From contig OY754327.1 in the NCBI GenBank assembly GCA_963573305.1, positions 141,834,855 to 141,898,854 on the forward strand: a stretch of DNA of 64,000 bases. The letters are read 5' to 3'. The position numbers and the translations under genes were made by a program. A model generated the notes under the pieces. That model was not told the DNA's origin. It saw nothing but the letters and a program-made list of their open reading frames with translations, and did no database searches. This document shows positions 11,272 to 22,640 of the stretch, piece after piece; the first letter of the stretch is position 1; every line of letters starts with the position of its first letter. The stretch comes from Pyrrhosoma nymphula. Lineage: Eukaryota; Arthropoda; Insecta; Odonata; Coenagrionidae.

Positions 11272-13124
11272 ATAATTTCCACGAGGTTAGGCCTGATATC
11301 ATCAGTTTTATTTGAAAAAGGTTTATTTGGAAAATGTGTGAAAATTAATTTTAATTGTTCACTCGAGAGCACGATACTAACAATAATTAATTGAATGCCG
11401 TTGCCACATTCTTCCATTCGTCTCTTCTTCCCTTCCATAAGTATTCCCTCCCTTATCAACCTATTCACCTATCCATCACGATACAAATTACCTCCGTTGT
11501 TGGTGGCCTCATCTAACAAACGACAATCCAAGACAGCCAAAGCTGCCGTGCAGTGCTAGGGAGTACCAATCGCGAATCCACAGCGGTGGTCGTCTTTCAA
11601 ACTTACGGATTTCATGAGCTAGTAAGCCAGTCTCCCCCCTCCTCTCTCTCCTCCCATCTCTCTCCTTCCCTTTTTCCCACTGGGAACTCAAAAAAATTTG
11701 CAAACAGAATCAAACGAAAAAAAAGAAGTACACATGAATTACAGCCGGCTACCAATTAAACCGAGGTCTCTGAGGGAGGACGCGCCCGCCGATTAATTGA
11801 AAAGTTGGCCAATCCCGAATTAGTACGCTTCCGCCCGTGCGTGACTAAATAAAAAAGGGAATAAGGGCGTTGCAGGAAGGAAAAACGTGGATAGAATTGA
11901 TTTAGGAAATTCGAAAGAGAAGCGAAAAAATTATTTGACCTCAGGTCCGAAAACTGCCTCCGGATTGGAGGAGGTAACTAGCGGAATTTGGCATAATATT
12001 TCCGCGGAATAATCTTTGTGTGTCTTTTGAGCGGTGATTTAAGTGTCGCAGTGACTGCCCTTGTTCACGAATGTATTCTGATTACATTCCCGGTATCAGT
12101 TTTGTAATAATTTCGGAAAAGGTAAATGAAATATATTCTCTCTTGTCAATAAATTTACTTTGACGTTAAATATTCATACAGATAATTTTGAATTTGGGAA
12201 GATTCGATTCGTTGGCAAGTGTTTTTCATTGATCATCTCAGAAAGCAATAGTTTTCAAGGGCTCTACGTATCTTTTTCTAAGGTACAACTGACCTATCCA
12301 TTTTTTCTAGAAAGAGAGAGAGGTACGAGTTAGTGCTAAACCGTTTTGGCGGAAATTTATCAAAGAACCTGAAATTATATGCTCACATTGGTGCGTGAAT
12401 TAGTGTAACATTACGAAAACACCCTTCCGGCGCGGTTTGTCGTTCTGCTCAATGAGTTACTCGCATGGAATTTAAAGTGTAATGAACTGAATGAAATTCA
12501 ACTAATATTTACTAATTTTACCCGTTTAACTTAAGTGTAAAAATAAAATTTACTAAAAATAAATATAAGCATGGAAACTATCCATTGATATATAATCATG
12601 AATGTTCGACTTTTGGTGGGCTATTAGCCCGTGTGACAAAGAAACACCCACAACATTGATTGATAATGCAGGTTTCGAATGATAATGAAGGAATGAAGGT
12701 AATCTGGTTTTATTCAAGGTTGAGAAACGAATGAATTCTTCATGAGTTATCCCGTGGTTCAGGAGTTAAACTGCGGACGATTCGAATGCTTAACTCCTCT
12801 ATTTTACTATTGGCGTTAATGGTGATAATCAACGCCATGAAGAAGATGGCAGAGTTAGTCAACGAAGCGTCGGAAACTCATATCTAGCCCCCCTTGGAAA
12901 GCTAATGAAGACGTTACATCGCTAAATAACTTTCCATGCAGATGAAAGTGTTGTATTGCTCCGTTGTTTGCTGTGAAAAATCCATTTGTGGTTCGGTTTT
13001 TTGTGTATTTTTAAACGAATGATAAACGGGTATTTCTGAGGAAAATCTGACCACTTTCTAACTCTTGACGCAGATGTGGTGGCCGAACACATCAGTAAAT
13101 CTTACTAAAATTGTTATTATTGCT
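11272..13124. other. Non-coding stretch with small hairpins
   Basis: AGGAGTTAA pairs with TTAACTCCT near 12755-12800, followed by a TGGCGTT/AACGCCA stem near 12810-12837. Otherwise nothing. Confidence 0.4.
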
Positions 13125-13795
13125 CTTGCGCCCCGATTTCTTGGCGATCCTTACAACCACCTAGTAGACCTCGTCCCTTTACAGCTTCCATTCGACCCCG
13201 CATCCTGGAGAAAACTTCGCTTCCCTTCCCCCTAAAAACCCTCCTCCTCGGGCACTCAACCCGCCTCCTCCACCTCCGACGAACAACCCTCCCACGATTT
13301 TCTTCTCTCGTTCCTTTTCTTTCGCATCTCCTTCTCATATTACACCCTCAACCCCTTCGCCGCCCGCCTCCCACTTCCCCGTTGTTCTCCTCCACTTCCA
13401 AGGAACCTCTTCACTTTTCCTTCGTCCTCTTCCTCCCCCTTCCTTTTTCCACTCTTTTCTTCGTCTCCCACGCCTCCTCCACCACCCACCCTCCCTCCCC
13501 ACCCGCTTCAAAACCTCCTCTTCAGCCTCCTCCTCCTCTTCCTTATCCCCTCCTATCCACTCCACGTCCTCTTTCTTCTCCTCCTCCTTCCCTTTGTCTC
13601 CACTCACATCCGTCTCATCACTCGTTTCTTTTTTACTTTTCTACGTCCTTTTTCTCATTCTCTTTCGTCGCTTCCCCCCCTCCTTTCTCCTTTTCTTTAC
13701 CCCCCCCGCCCCACGTACGTACTCCATCCAGAAGAATAACCTCCAACCCTCCTCTGCCCTCCCCCTCCCGCCCTTATACTCCTGGGCGATGACAG
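13125..13795. repeat. CT-rich block
   Basis: Strong pyrimidine bias on + with CCTCCTCC-type clusters. Readings on either strand are Pro/Ser- or Arg/Glu-rich low-complexity products. Confidence 0.8.
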
Positions 13796-14146
13796 CGTGG
13801 CGATTTTGTTGCTGGTTTCAGCGACTTGAGCCTTTTTCTTTCCCCTTTTGAAAGAGAAACCATTATTGATTCAAGGCGACGGTGAGGCTTCGTTCCGAAA
13901 TTTTTGTTTCAATCCCCATCCTGCTCCGGAGAGAGAAAGAGAGCGAAAAAAGTTACCCCTACTTCTCCTTCCCCCATAGTTTCCGGGTGGGAATTCATTC
14001 TCGGCTGTTCCCGATCTTTGCTCTCCGATCCCGGAAAATGTTGGTCGGGATATCGGGAAAAATCGCTCCTTGCACCCTGTAATAATAATATTGCTTACAA
14101 TTTAAGTAAACCTGCGATATAGCAGAAACCAAAACACAATGATAAA

Positions 14147-14311
14147 GCTGATGTGGATTTTGAGTCGTGCTACGCTAGGAGCATATTGAGTTCAACTTTT
14201 CTCTCGCGTTACAGTGAGCATCTTCAGAAGCAAAGGAAACGCTTGCTACAACGCTAGAGAAACTTTGAGCCTAATGCTCTAAACGCAACATAACTCAAAA
14301 GTCACATAAGC
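14147..14311. repeat. 165-bp foldback (MITE-like)
   Basis: The segment folds on itself from GCTGATGTG at 14147 to CACATAAGC ending at 14311. Matched blocks include TTTTGAGT with ACTCAAAA, GAGCAT with ATGCTC, and CTCTxGCGTT with AACGCxAGAG. Arms match at roughly three positions in four. It carries no coding sequence. A short non-autonomous DNA transposon or a long hairpin RNA source are the obvious options. Confidence 0.65.
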
Positions 14312-14727
14312 GTCTACAAACGTTTACGAAAGCCTACCTTCAGCAAAATTACAATGCTTATCAGAGGTGAAGTGACCCTGTTAATCGTTTTGAGGAGGAA
14401 ACGCACTAGTTAATAAATACCTGAGGACCACTATTTAGGAAACTTCTGACTTGTCGTGCTTCATTTTAGGTTCAACTTTTTGAAAGAACTTCCCCAACCC
14501 TCTTTAAGTATTTTCGCGTCATGTTCCCTGGTTCTCCGCTCTCACTTCGGCTTTGCTGTCAATTAACAGTTAATGTTGAAGTTTGGTAATTATTCATTCT
14601 TTCCTGGCGAATCTTGTAGGTAAATCCTACTCGGGCTTCGCACCTGGACACGTCCTCTATCTTCGCCGGTGTTCCGATGAGCAAGTCGCGCTTAGAAACG
14701 TCAGCGGAGAAGGAAGGCCTGACCTGG

Positions 14728-15026
14728 TGTGTAAACCGAGAATAGTTCACCGTTGAAGTGATTGTTACTAACGACCTTTGAATATTAAGGTGGCTTTACA
14801 TATGGAAGTAAGTAGTGATATCTCAATGTGTATCTCTACTTACAAGACATCATTTTGCTTACACATCGTTTCCGGTTTTTCTAAAAGAAATGAACGACGT
14901 AAATAAACGATGATAATCGTGAATTCGAAAATTGCCTGATTTCTGCAATGAATGAGTTTTAACAGCGCACTCTTCAAGTTCCGCAGGAAATCGTAAACTA
15001 TAAATTTGTGTAAGTTACATTACATT
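14728..15026. repeat. Dispersed repeat family X, copy 2
   Basis: This is the partner of 5919-6238, about 20 bp shorter. The first 75 bp are the best conserved. The two internal arms persist in changed form: GTAGTGAT faces ATCTCTAC, and CAAGA faces TTTTG where copy 1 has GCAGAGC facing GCTCTGC. It is not flanked by the pyrimidine-rich direct repeats that surround copy 1. Confidence 0.75.
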
Positions 15027-18000
15027 TGCACCTATGAAGCACATTGGGAATGAAAATTATTTGATTTTGAATTACTTAATGCAATAATAGTCACAAGTCC
15101 TTCTTTTAAGAAACTTTTAACAACAAAAACAATTCCAGCTAAAAATTAATGCTTTCATACGTTAAAATTAGTCCTCGTCCGGCAAATTAATTTGTTGTTT
15201 TCGTTTTGAATCCCTGCTCGCAGTCAGTTGACCTTTATATCACCGACTGTTTTGTTATACTATAACAGAATTGAAATACTGCCTGCAGCCCAAAACGGAA
15301 GCCAGTCTAAATTCCGAGTAAGTACAATCTGCGATCGATTAAATCCCCCTTTGACCCCTTGTATCATATAAGTGCGAGCTTACACATCAAATTACAACTT
15401 GCTGGTGAATTCTAAGGCTATTTACTGTCATAGAAGTAATGTTCATGCTGCCATTGAATTAAAATGATTATTTCGGCGATTTTCGAGTATACTTGTATTA
15501 TACAATCTCGATTACCGAAGGTTTCCAAAACTTCGAGAATTAGAAAACCCTACTCTTGGAATACCTAGTTCTCTTTCCTACGAGATTGTCTCCGTGGAGT
15601 TGTAGTTATTTTATTCATCCCCAGAGGAAGTTTTACTGCGAAAATTATTTTTGATGAAAAGATAACCGAGATACCGCACCTCATCCATGGCCAAGGGAAC
15701 TTATTATTACTTTCGGCAGGAGAACAATGGGGGGGCTGGAGGAGAGTGGGCGGGGGATCCAAGGAACCCGGTGCCGGAGGTAGGGCGGGTGCGGAGAGGC
15801 GCGGCGCCGAAACAGACGGATGAAAGCATCGCTTTGCGGGGAGCGATTCATGCCTGGAATAAATGAAAACTTATTATTATTCCTCGCGGAATTAGCGTGG
15901 GACCATAAAAGGATTTCATTTGTTCCTGAAAGGAGTGAAAAAAGAATGCGGGGGGGCCGTGGGAAAGAAATTTTCTCTTTCCTTCTCTCTGGAGCCGGCA
16001 GCGATGCAGACTTAGGGTGAACGCATTCTTTATGGGAGAGCGGTGGACGATCTTTTTTATATCTGTACCTCATGGCCCGTATTAAGGGGAAGAGAAAGTT
16101 TTTTACTGTCCTCGTATATTTTATATCTATGCGTAAAGATACATAGAACAGTGTATCACATGCAAAATTGGCCATCTATCTGAAAAGTCTACCAATAATA
16201 GACTACTTTCGTGCGATGAACCTATTGCATGAAAAAGTATCATACTTAATAAATTTCATATGCGAATCTCTAATCTGGGACGTGATAACGGGGTCTCATA
16301 GCGTGTATACTAACATTATCGTAATTTAGTTAGAGCTATAATCAATAATGAAAATTCAAAGAATGTTATTCAAACTACGCTCGTTCTTTAAATTCACTGT
16401 TCTCGCATTTGTGAGGCAAATCGAGAAAACAGTGATTCCAAACAGTTCGATATATTGACGGACGTTCGCGTTTTTGACATGAGTTGTGACAACGTGCAGA
16501 AAAGATCCATGAACTCTCCCTCTCATCGTCGATTATCTGTGAATTAGGTTATTTCTGAGATAAACTTAGTTTAATTTGAAAATATCGATTATTTTATGCA
16601 TGTGAGTGAGAATAGATAAATTAAAACTTAATCAACAAAACATATAATGTGTAACCGAAAGATAAAGTGACTTAGAAAACTCTAAAATTATTTTTCTGAA
16701 GCTTTTACTCTTCTTTGCATATAAAAGCGTAAAACAATAAAACATTTATGTAGTGAAGTGGTTTTCTCAACTGCAAATATGTTTATATCAGAAATAACGC
16801 ATTTTTCAGATACACGATGATCAAATTCGTGAATAGGATATCTATTTATTGAGGTATAGCACTTTCTCTCGCATTTGGTCCTCCGCACGAAAATGTTGTC
16901 CACTTTGATGCTAGCAACTCAAATATGGAAGCGAGGAAGCACTACACTGAATCATGGCGAAGGAGAATTGTATTTATGGCAGTGAAGGTTTTGTGATAGC
17001 CGCAGCAGAACAGAAAAGACTGAGAAGAAATGGAAATTTGAAGTAAATGACGTAGATAAAATGAACAGAGTGAATCGCCGATGAAGAAGTATTACGTGAA
17101 GCTGGAGGGAATGAAAACTCTGAGAAGGTGAAGGGAAGAACGTATTGGCTAAATTCTGAGGCATAAAGCACCATAAAGACTTTATTTCTAAGAGGCAGCA
17201 AATGGAAGCGATGGTTGAAGCCGAGACTTAGTGGAATTCCATTGTGAAATCAAGAGACCTTCAATTGAAGTCTTTACGATGCCACTAAAAAAATCCACTG
17301 ATGTATATCCATTAGATCTTTTTCTATAGTCTCTGCTAGCTTTTCAAGACACTCCGGAATTTTCAGGGACCATTTGTATCAACAAGAAGCTATGACATAT
17401 TCAGTGTAATCGCAAAGTTTTTATTTGAAGTTCTCTTAATTGAGCAAGGATTGAAATGAATTACCGAGTTAGACCAAGGATGGAATTCCCGAAAAAAAAT
17501 TATGAAGAATGTCTAAAATGAGGGATTTTTGGAATAGAATAGAAAACAGTCCTTATTGTTCTGGGACTTTAAGTCCCCTGGAACATTGAAACATAATTAC
17601 ATGCCACAAAAAATGGGGTCAATGGTGACAGCAATACATACTAATTTCATTAAGGAGCACCACATATAAACAACAAGAATCAATGAATAAATTAATACAT
17701 AACATGTGAAAATAATAAGGGTTAAATGGTTAGAAAAAAGAAAACTGAATAAAGAATGGAGTTGAGAGCCGCAGCCAAACAATCCTCGAATTGATGGCCG
17801 CTGATGATGATGTGAAGGTTTTAGGATACAAATAGAGGAGATGATTGGGTGGTCTGGTCGCATTTGTTGGTCGTTACGCTCTCCTTTTATATGTCTCCGT
17901 TTATTTTGTGTGTCGTTTTTTACTTTCTCTTTCTCTGCCTAAATATCCCCATCTTTATACGTCTTGTGCGTAGATTGCCGAGAGCGACTTTCTGCAGGAG

Positions 18001-18199
18001 TTTTTGTTTTTTTCCTCTCATTCGAAATATTTCCTGCCCCCAGGAGGTAGATTACCTGGTTCACCTTAAAACTTGCACTTGGGTGTTAAATAAATATATA
18101 GCACTTCTATCTTTTTTGTTCGGAATCACCCTCGATCCCATCCACTTCCAACTGCTTTATTAGCTTCCAAGGGTCCCCCTCACGACTTCTCACGTCTCG
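15027..18199. other. AT-rich stretch apart from repeat Y copy 1
   Basis: A 164-codon minus-strand frame at 15681-16175 has no recognisable motif. No gene is supported. Confidence 0.4.
16598..16905 (+). repeat. Diverged dispersed repeat family Y, copy 1
   Basis: It aligns in the same orientation with 19628-19895. The best stretches are GAAGCTTTTACT against GAAAGCTTTTACT, TTCAGAT with ACGATGATCAAATTCGT against ACGATCAGGTTCGT, and CGCATTTGGTCCTCCG against TTCATTTGGTTCTTCG. The match is weaker elsewhere. A minus-strand frame of 71 codons is open here but closed in the other copy, so coding is not supported. Confidence 0.5.
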
Positions 18200-18900
18200 G
18201 GAAGAAAAAAAATAACCCATTCCGGATGGTTTCAACGACTCTTTGCGAATTCTTCGCTTTTGTTTTTCTCTCTTTCTTTCTCTTGGCAGCTCCGTTCAGA
18301 CACTTTCCCTCCTCCTTTCTTTCTCAAATATACCTATCTCATATCTTATTTTTTTCCCTTACGATTCCGAGTTTCCTTCTCTTCTTTCTCCTCCCTGTGT
18401 GTGAGTGTGTGTATATATCTTCTCTTCCGTATTCCCAGCTCGCCCATTACCTTCTCCTCCTCCTTCCCCTCCCCTCCGCCCCACCACCACCACTTTGGCC
18501 CCTCACACCTCCGCTATCACCTCAGGCCGCACGCCGCCTCGCCGCTGCCCCAGATGCTCCCAACGCGACACTTTCTCCGCCCATGCCCACCAGCCCATCC
18601 TCTCTCTCTCTCTCCTACATCCAACTTTACTCTCTCTCTCTCTCTCCATCCCATTCCCTCTCTCCATTTCCCGTCACGTTCTCAGGGGCGGCGCCTCCCC
18701 TCCCCCTGATTCCCTTTCGATCTGCCACTCCATCTTTCCTCCACCGCGTGCGTGATATCCCGCATTCCGTTACGTTTTAGCCTCTCTTCCTCTGTCTTTT
18801 TTTTTCTTCAGCTCTCCCTTCTCCAAAACTCCCACATCTCTTTCTCTCTATCTGCGTTTCCCATCGACCCCTTTACCCTCCCGCCGCCATCGGATCTTTT
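18200..18900. repeat. CT-rich block with (CT)n tracts
   Basis: Includes (TC)n at 18599-18614 and 18630-18647. Apparent long frames are composition artefacts. Confidence 0.8.
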
Positions 18901-18904
18901 CCAT

Positions 18905-19075
18905 CCTTTTCCGAGACGCTAATGTCGTCTCTATCTCTCGCCACCGCTGCTGCAACGTGCTCGTCGAGTCGACCATCATCGATAGCTCGCGTGTTTTCTT
19001 TTTTTTTGTCCGAATGTTTTTTCGTTTCGATTTCCCGCTGCGTCGATAATCGTAACCCGCGCGTGCCCAACGATG
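18905..19075 (+). repeat. Diverged direct repeat family Z, copy 1
   Basis: GACGCTAATGTCG near its start and TTTCGTTTCGATTTC, GTCGATAA, CGTAACC and GCGCGTG near its end recur in the same order at about 19985-20125. A SINE and repeat Y copy 2 lie between them. Confidence 0.45.
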
Positions 19076-19084
19076 TGTCACGTT

Positions 19085-19400
19085 ATGGGAATTGGTTTGG
19101 TGCCGTGGCAAGAGTACTAGATCCCCATCGCGAGGGCATGAGTTTGAGTCCAGGCAGTGGTGGTTTTTAGTGGATTTTCTCTGCACTAGAAGTGCTTTCC
19201 ACTCCAGAGAAGGTGGTACGCCATTTCCGGGATGGGGTGTTATAGTGTGAACCCCATAGCGCCTCTCGTCACTTGAAGGTGAACCCCGACGTTTGGTTTC
19301 TTCCCACGCTTTCTCAAATCCCCAGATTAATCCTTCTTGTGCCAACCCATTTCCTCACACTTGCAATGAACACCAATTTGGTGTGAGGAACCGAATGAAA
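19085..19400 (+). mobile_element. Probable tRNA-derived SINE, long body
   Basis: GTGGCAAGAGTACTAGA fits an A box and GAGTTTGAGTCCAGG a B box about 40 bp on. The body seems to continue to about 19400. The right boundary is a guess. Confidence 0.5.
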
Positions 19401-19627
19401 GAATAGGTACCTTATCTAATTAAATTCGATATGATGGTCACGAAGCTGGTCGTCGTCTATGTGCAAATTACGTTTTTTAAGAGATAAGTGTAGTTGAAGT
19501 TGAATAAAAAAATTTATTTAATATTTTTTGCTATGATTTTACCTGCCGACAACAGTGACAGTTTTACTATTTTTTCTGTTGGTGTTCATTGCAAGAAGGC
19601 TCCTATATTATGTTTAAAATATTCTCC

Positions 19628-19895
19628 GATAGGTGATGTAAGAGAGAATATACAAATTTCGAATTAATACAAAATTAACTGTCAAGCACTGAGAAAATAT
19701 TGACAAATATAATTCTGGAAATAACTTTTTGAAAGCTTTTACTGATATAGGCACGTAAAATAATAGCGCAATTAAATATTTTAAAAGTTTGAAGTTATTC
19801 AGATGAACAACGATCAGGTTCGTTATCAGCATATCGAATTTATTTAGATCGTATTTTCTTTCATTTGGTTCTTCGTATCAGATTTGTACATTGTT
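19628..19895 (+). repeat. Diverged dispersed repeat family Y, copy 2
   Basis: Partner of 16598-16905, AT-rich and with many small gaps. Similarity is judged by eye. Confidence 0.5.
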
Positions 19896-19984
19896 AGTGG
19901 CGCTGATGACCTCAGTCATCTGTCACCCCTTCTCCAGTATCCAGCCAACTCACCGCCCTTCTCACCATTTGGACCTTTAACGGA

Positions 19985-20125
19985 GTCACAGACGCTAATG
20001 TTGCGTCATCATGCTCTCAGATACATTTTTTAAGAATCTATTTATCTTTTTCCTTCCTAGTTCGTTTTCGTTTCCATTCTCCCTGAGTCGATTAACGTTA
20101 CCTGCGCGTGTTAAAGTAAAGGCCA
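19985..20125 (+). repeat. Diverged direct repeat family Z, copy 2
   Basis: Holds GACGCTAATGTTG, TTTCGTTTCCATTCTC, GTCGATTAACGTTACC and GCGCGTG, matching copy 1 at about 18905-19075 in order and spacing. Confidence 0.45.
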
Positions 20126-20559
20126 AGTAAAGTGAAGATAAAACTCAGTCATTTCGGGAATGGTATGTATGTATTTAACTGGGCATAGCGAAGATGTCTG
20201 ATACCACATTACCCGCGTCAATGCGGGGCGTGAGCTGTTGCGATACCTCAAGTAGAGGTAAATGAACGGACATAAAATAGAACTTCACAATTCTTAACAT
20301 CCCAATGGACGGACATAATGGCTGAGGATCAGATGGAGATTTCCTCCGCTCGTCGTCAAACATCGAACTCCATTCTAATTAAATGGTTACATCTAACACC
20401 TGCGTTCAACGATGTCTCGGGGTCACCTCAAGATCGACTCCGAGGAGTTAGTGAGCCGTGTATGAGCACGTGGTTTCGAGTCGGCGTGTTTTATCGCGTT
20501 GAACGCTATCGAGGTGACGAACTGGAAGCGCTCGGATCCGGATCTTTCTCCTCTCTTGC

Positions 20560-22640
20560 CGTCTCCTTTCCGGGGATCGAAGCGAACGACTCCCCTTCCC
20601 CTTCCAGACCCGCAACTCTATCAACCCTTCTACTACCCTTCCTTGACTTTTCTCTCTCTCTCTCGGGGAGCATGTCCTCGGGGGTAATAAACGGATGTAT
20701 TCCGAGAAAGGCAGTCCACATGCTACCACCTCCTCGTCCTTTCATCCCATCCGCTTGAAAACTTAAATTCTAATCTCCCTCTTTTCCTCTCTCACGCCCT
20801 CTGTTTTGCTCCCACCTCCATCATTTGCTTACCTGCTTATTCCCTCCTCCTCTCTTTCTCTATACGTTTGTTTTTCCCATTCGCCGCAACGAGTTCAGAT
20901 TTACCGTCTCCTTTTCCCTTTTCCTCGTTCTCTCCCTTTCTCTCTCTGATCATCAATTATTTTCTTTCTTTTTCCCTTCTCACACTTTTGGGCCCACCTC
21001 ACTTTCCCCCTCCCCGTCACTCTTTTCCTTCCTCCTCTAATTTATTTACTCTTCTTCACTTCCCCCCTCCTTCCCACCGATTCCCCCGCCGTCCTCCTCC
21101 CCCTATCCCGTGGCTGGTCCCTCCCTTCCTTCCCTTTGGCCTCCCTCCCCCCTGTGCACCGCTCCCCCTCAGCCATTCCATTCTTTTCCTCGCGCTCCTG
21201 TTTTGCTCATTATGTCCCTCGTAAACTCTCCCTCTCTCGTAGTAATATGTCTACTTCGTTCTCTTACGCTGTCTCTCTTTAACCACCGACGCAGAGGAAA
21301 CCCCTGTATATGTATCCAACTCTCGCTTTTTCTTCCTGTCTTCCACCCTCTCCTCTACTGCGAATATTCATCTCTCTCGTTCTATCTTCGTAGTAATATG
21401 TCTACTTCGTTGTATTACTTTGTCTTTCTTTAACCACCAACACAGAGGAAACCCCAGTATATTTATCCAACTCTCGCTTTTTCTTCCTGCCTTTCACCCT
21501 CTCTTCTATATCGAATCTTCATCTCTTATCTATCTTCTCCTCTTTCCCTTCCTCTCTTTCCATATCTGCGCCCTTCCTTCCTCACTCTTCCTATCATTTC
21601 GATTTCACCAGCACATAGTAAACCCTTATTATAGACACGCATCCCTCGATCTTTCTTTCTGTCTCTCATTCTCCCCACCTCTGCAAACCTTCATCTTCTT
21701 CTCTCTCACTTTCTAGCATTCCATTTGTACAGAGATCTTCTTTTTCATTATTCCTACCCTCAGATCTCACAAAAATCGAGAAAATCTCTTTATGTATGCG
21801 CAAATTTTGCCTTTTCTCCCTACCTTTTACTATCCTCACTTCTACGCATCCTCATCTCTTACATTCAATCTTTTTCTCTTTCTCATTCCATTTCTGTAGA
21901 GTGCTTTCTCATTCTGTCTACTTCACAATCTCTCCAACACAAAGAAAACCCATACCATATGTATGCAACTTTCGCTATATCCTCCTTTCTCTGTCTTTCT
22001 ACTTCCCTGTATCTTCATCTGTATCCTCTTTTCTCTCCCTTTCTCCTATTCCATTTCCATTTAGTTCTGCTTTCCCGTTCTTTCTGCCTTTAGATCTCAC
22101 CAACGCTGAGAAAAACCCTTAATAATATACATGCAATTATAGCTTTTTCTTCCCGTCTCTCACTCTCTTCACTCTTACGTTTCTTCGCCTCTTTCTATCT
22201 CCTTCTCTTTTTCATTCATTCATTCCGTGTCTACAGAGTTCTTTCTCCTCGTCTCTTCTCTCGTCATCGGGTTTCCCCGGCTCTCTAACCCCACGCTGCA
22301 GTGGTAAAAAGGCAGACACCCCCTGCTCATTCCCGCCCCGCGTCATCGCTCTCCGCAAGAAAAATTAATTCACCTTCCAAAACCCTTCCCCTCCTCCGCC
22401 CGAAAACCGCTGCGGGCTAATTCCTCCCCGTTCCCTCCACCGAACACCCTGACTGCAAATCCCCGCCCCCTGCTCCCTTGTCCCTTTGCAAAACCCTTTC
22501 CCACCCCTCCCTCCACCCCCCTCACGACTCCCAAAAGTCCCCATTCGCTCTCCCTCTCCCCTATCTCTCGCCACCCCCCTCTCTCCTAAGTAGCGACTTC
22601 TTACGCGCTCGACCGACGCCACCGCATATAACGCTGCCGT
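20560..22640. repeat. Extended CT-rich domain enclosing the tandem array
   Basis: About 2 kb of pyrimidine-rich + strand. The tandem array at 21283-22270 occupies its centre. No credible gene. Confidence 0.8.
21283..22270 (+). repeat. Degenerate tandem array, six or seven units of about 150-170 bp
   Basis: Units are marked by a CACC-x-AC-x-CAGAGGAAACCC-like box followed by a TATATGTATCCAACT-like box, then CT-rich spacer with CATCTC. Unit starts lie at 21283, 21434, 21605, 21766, 21932 and 22096, with a weak seventh near 22281. The first two units are closely alike and later ones increasingly diverged. The array lies in a wider CT-rich block. Long readings through it are low-complexity and not genes. 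Confidence 0.8.
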
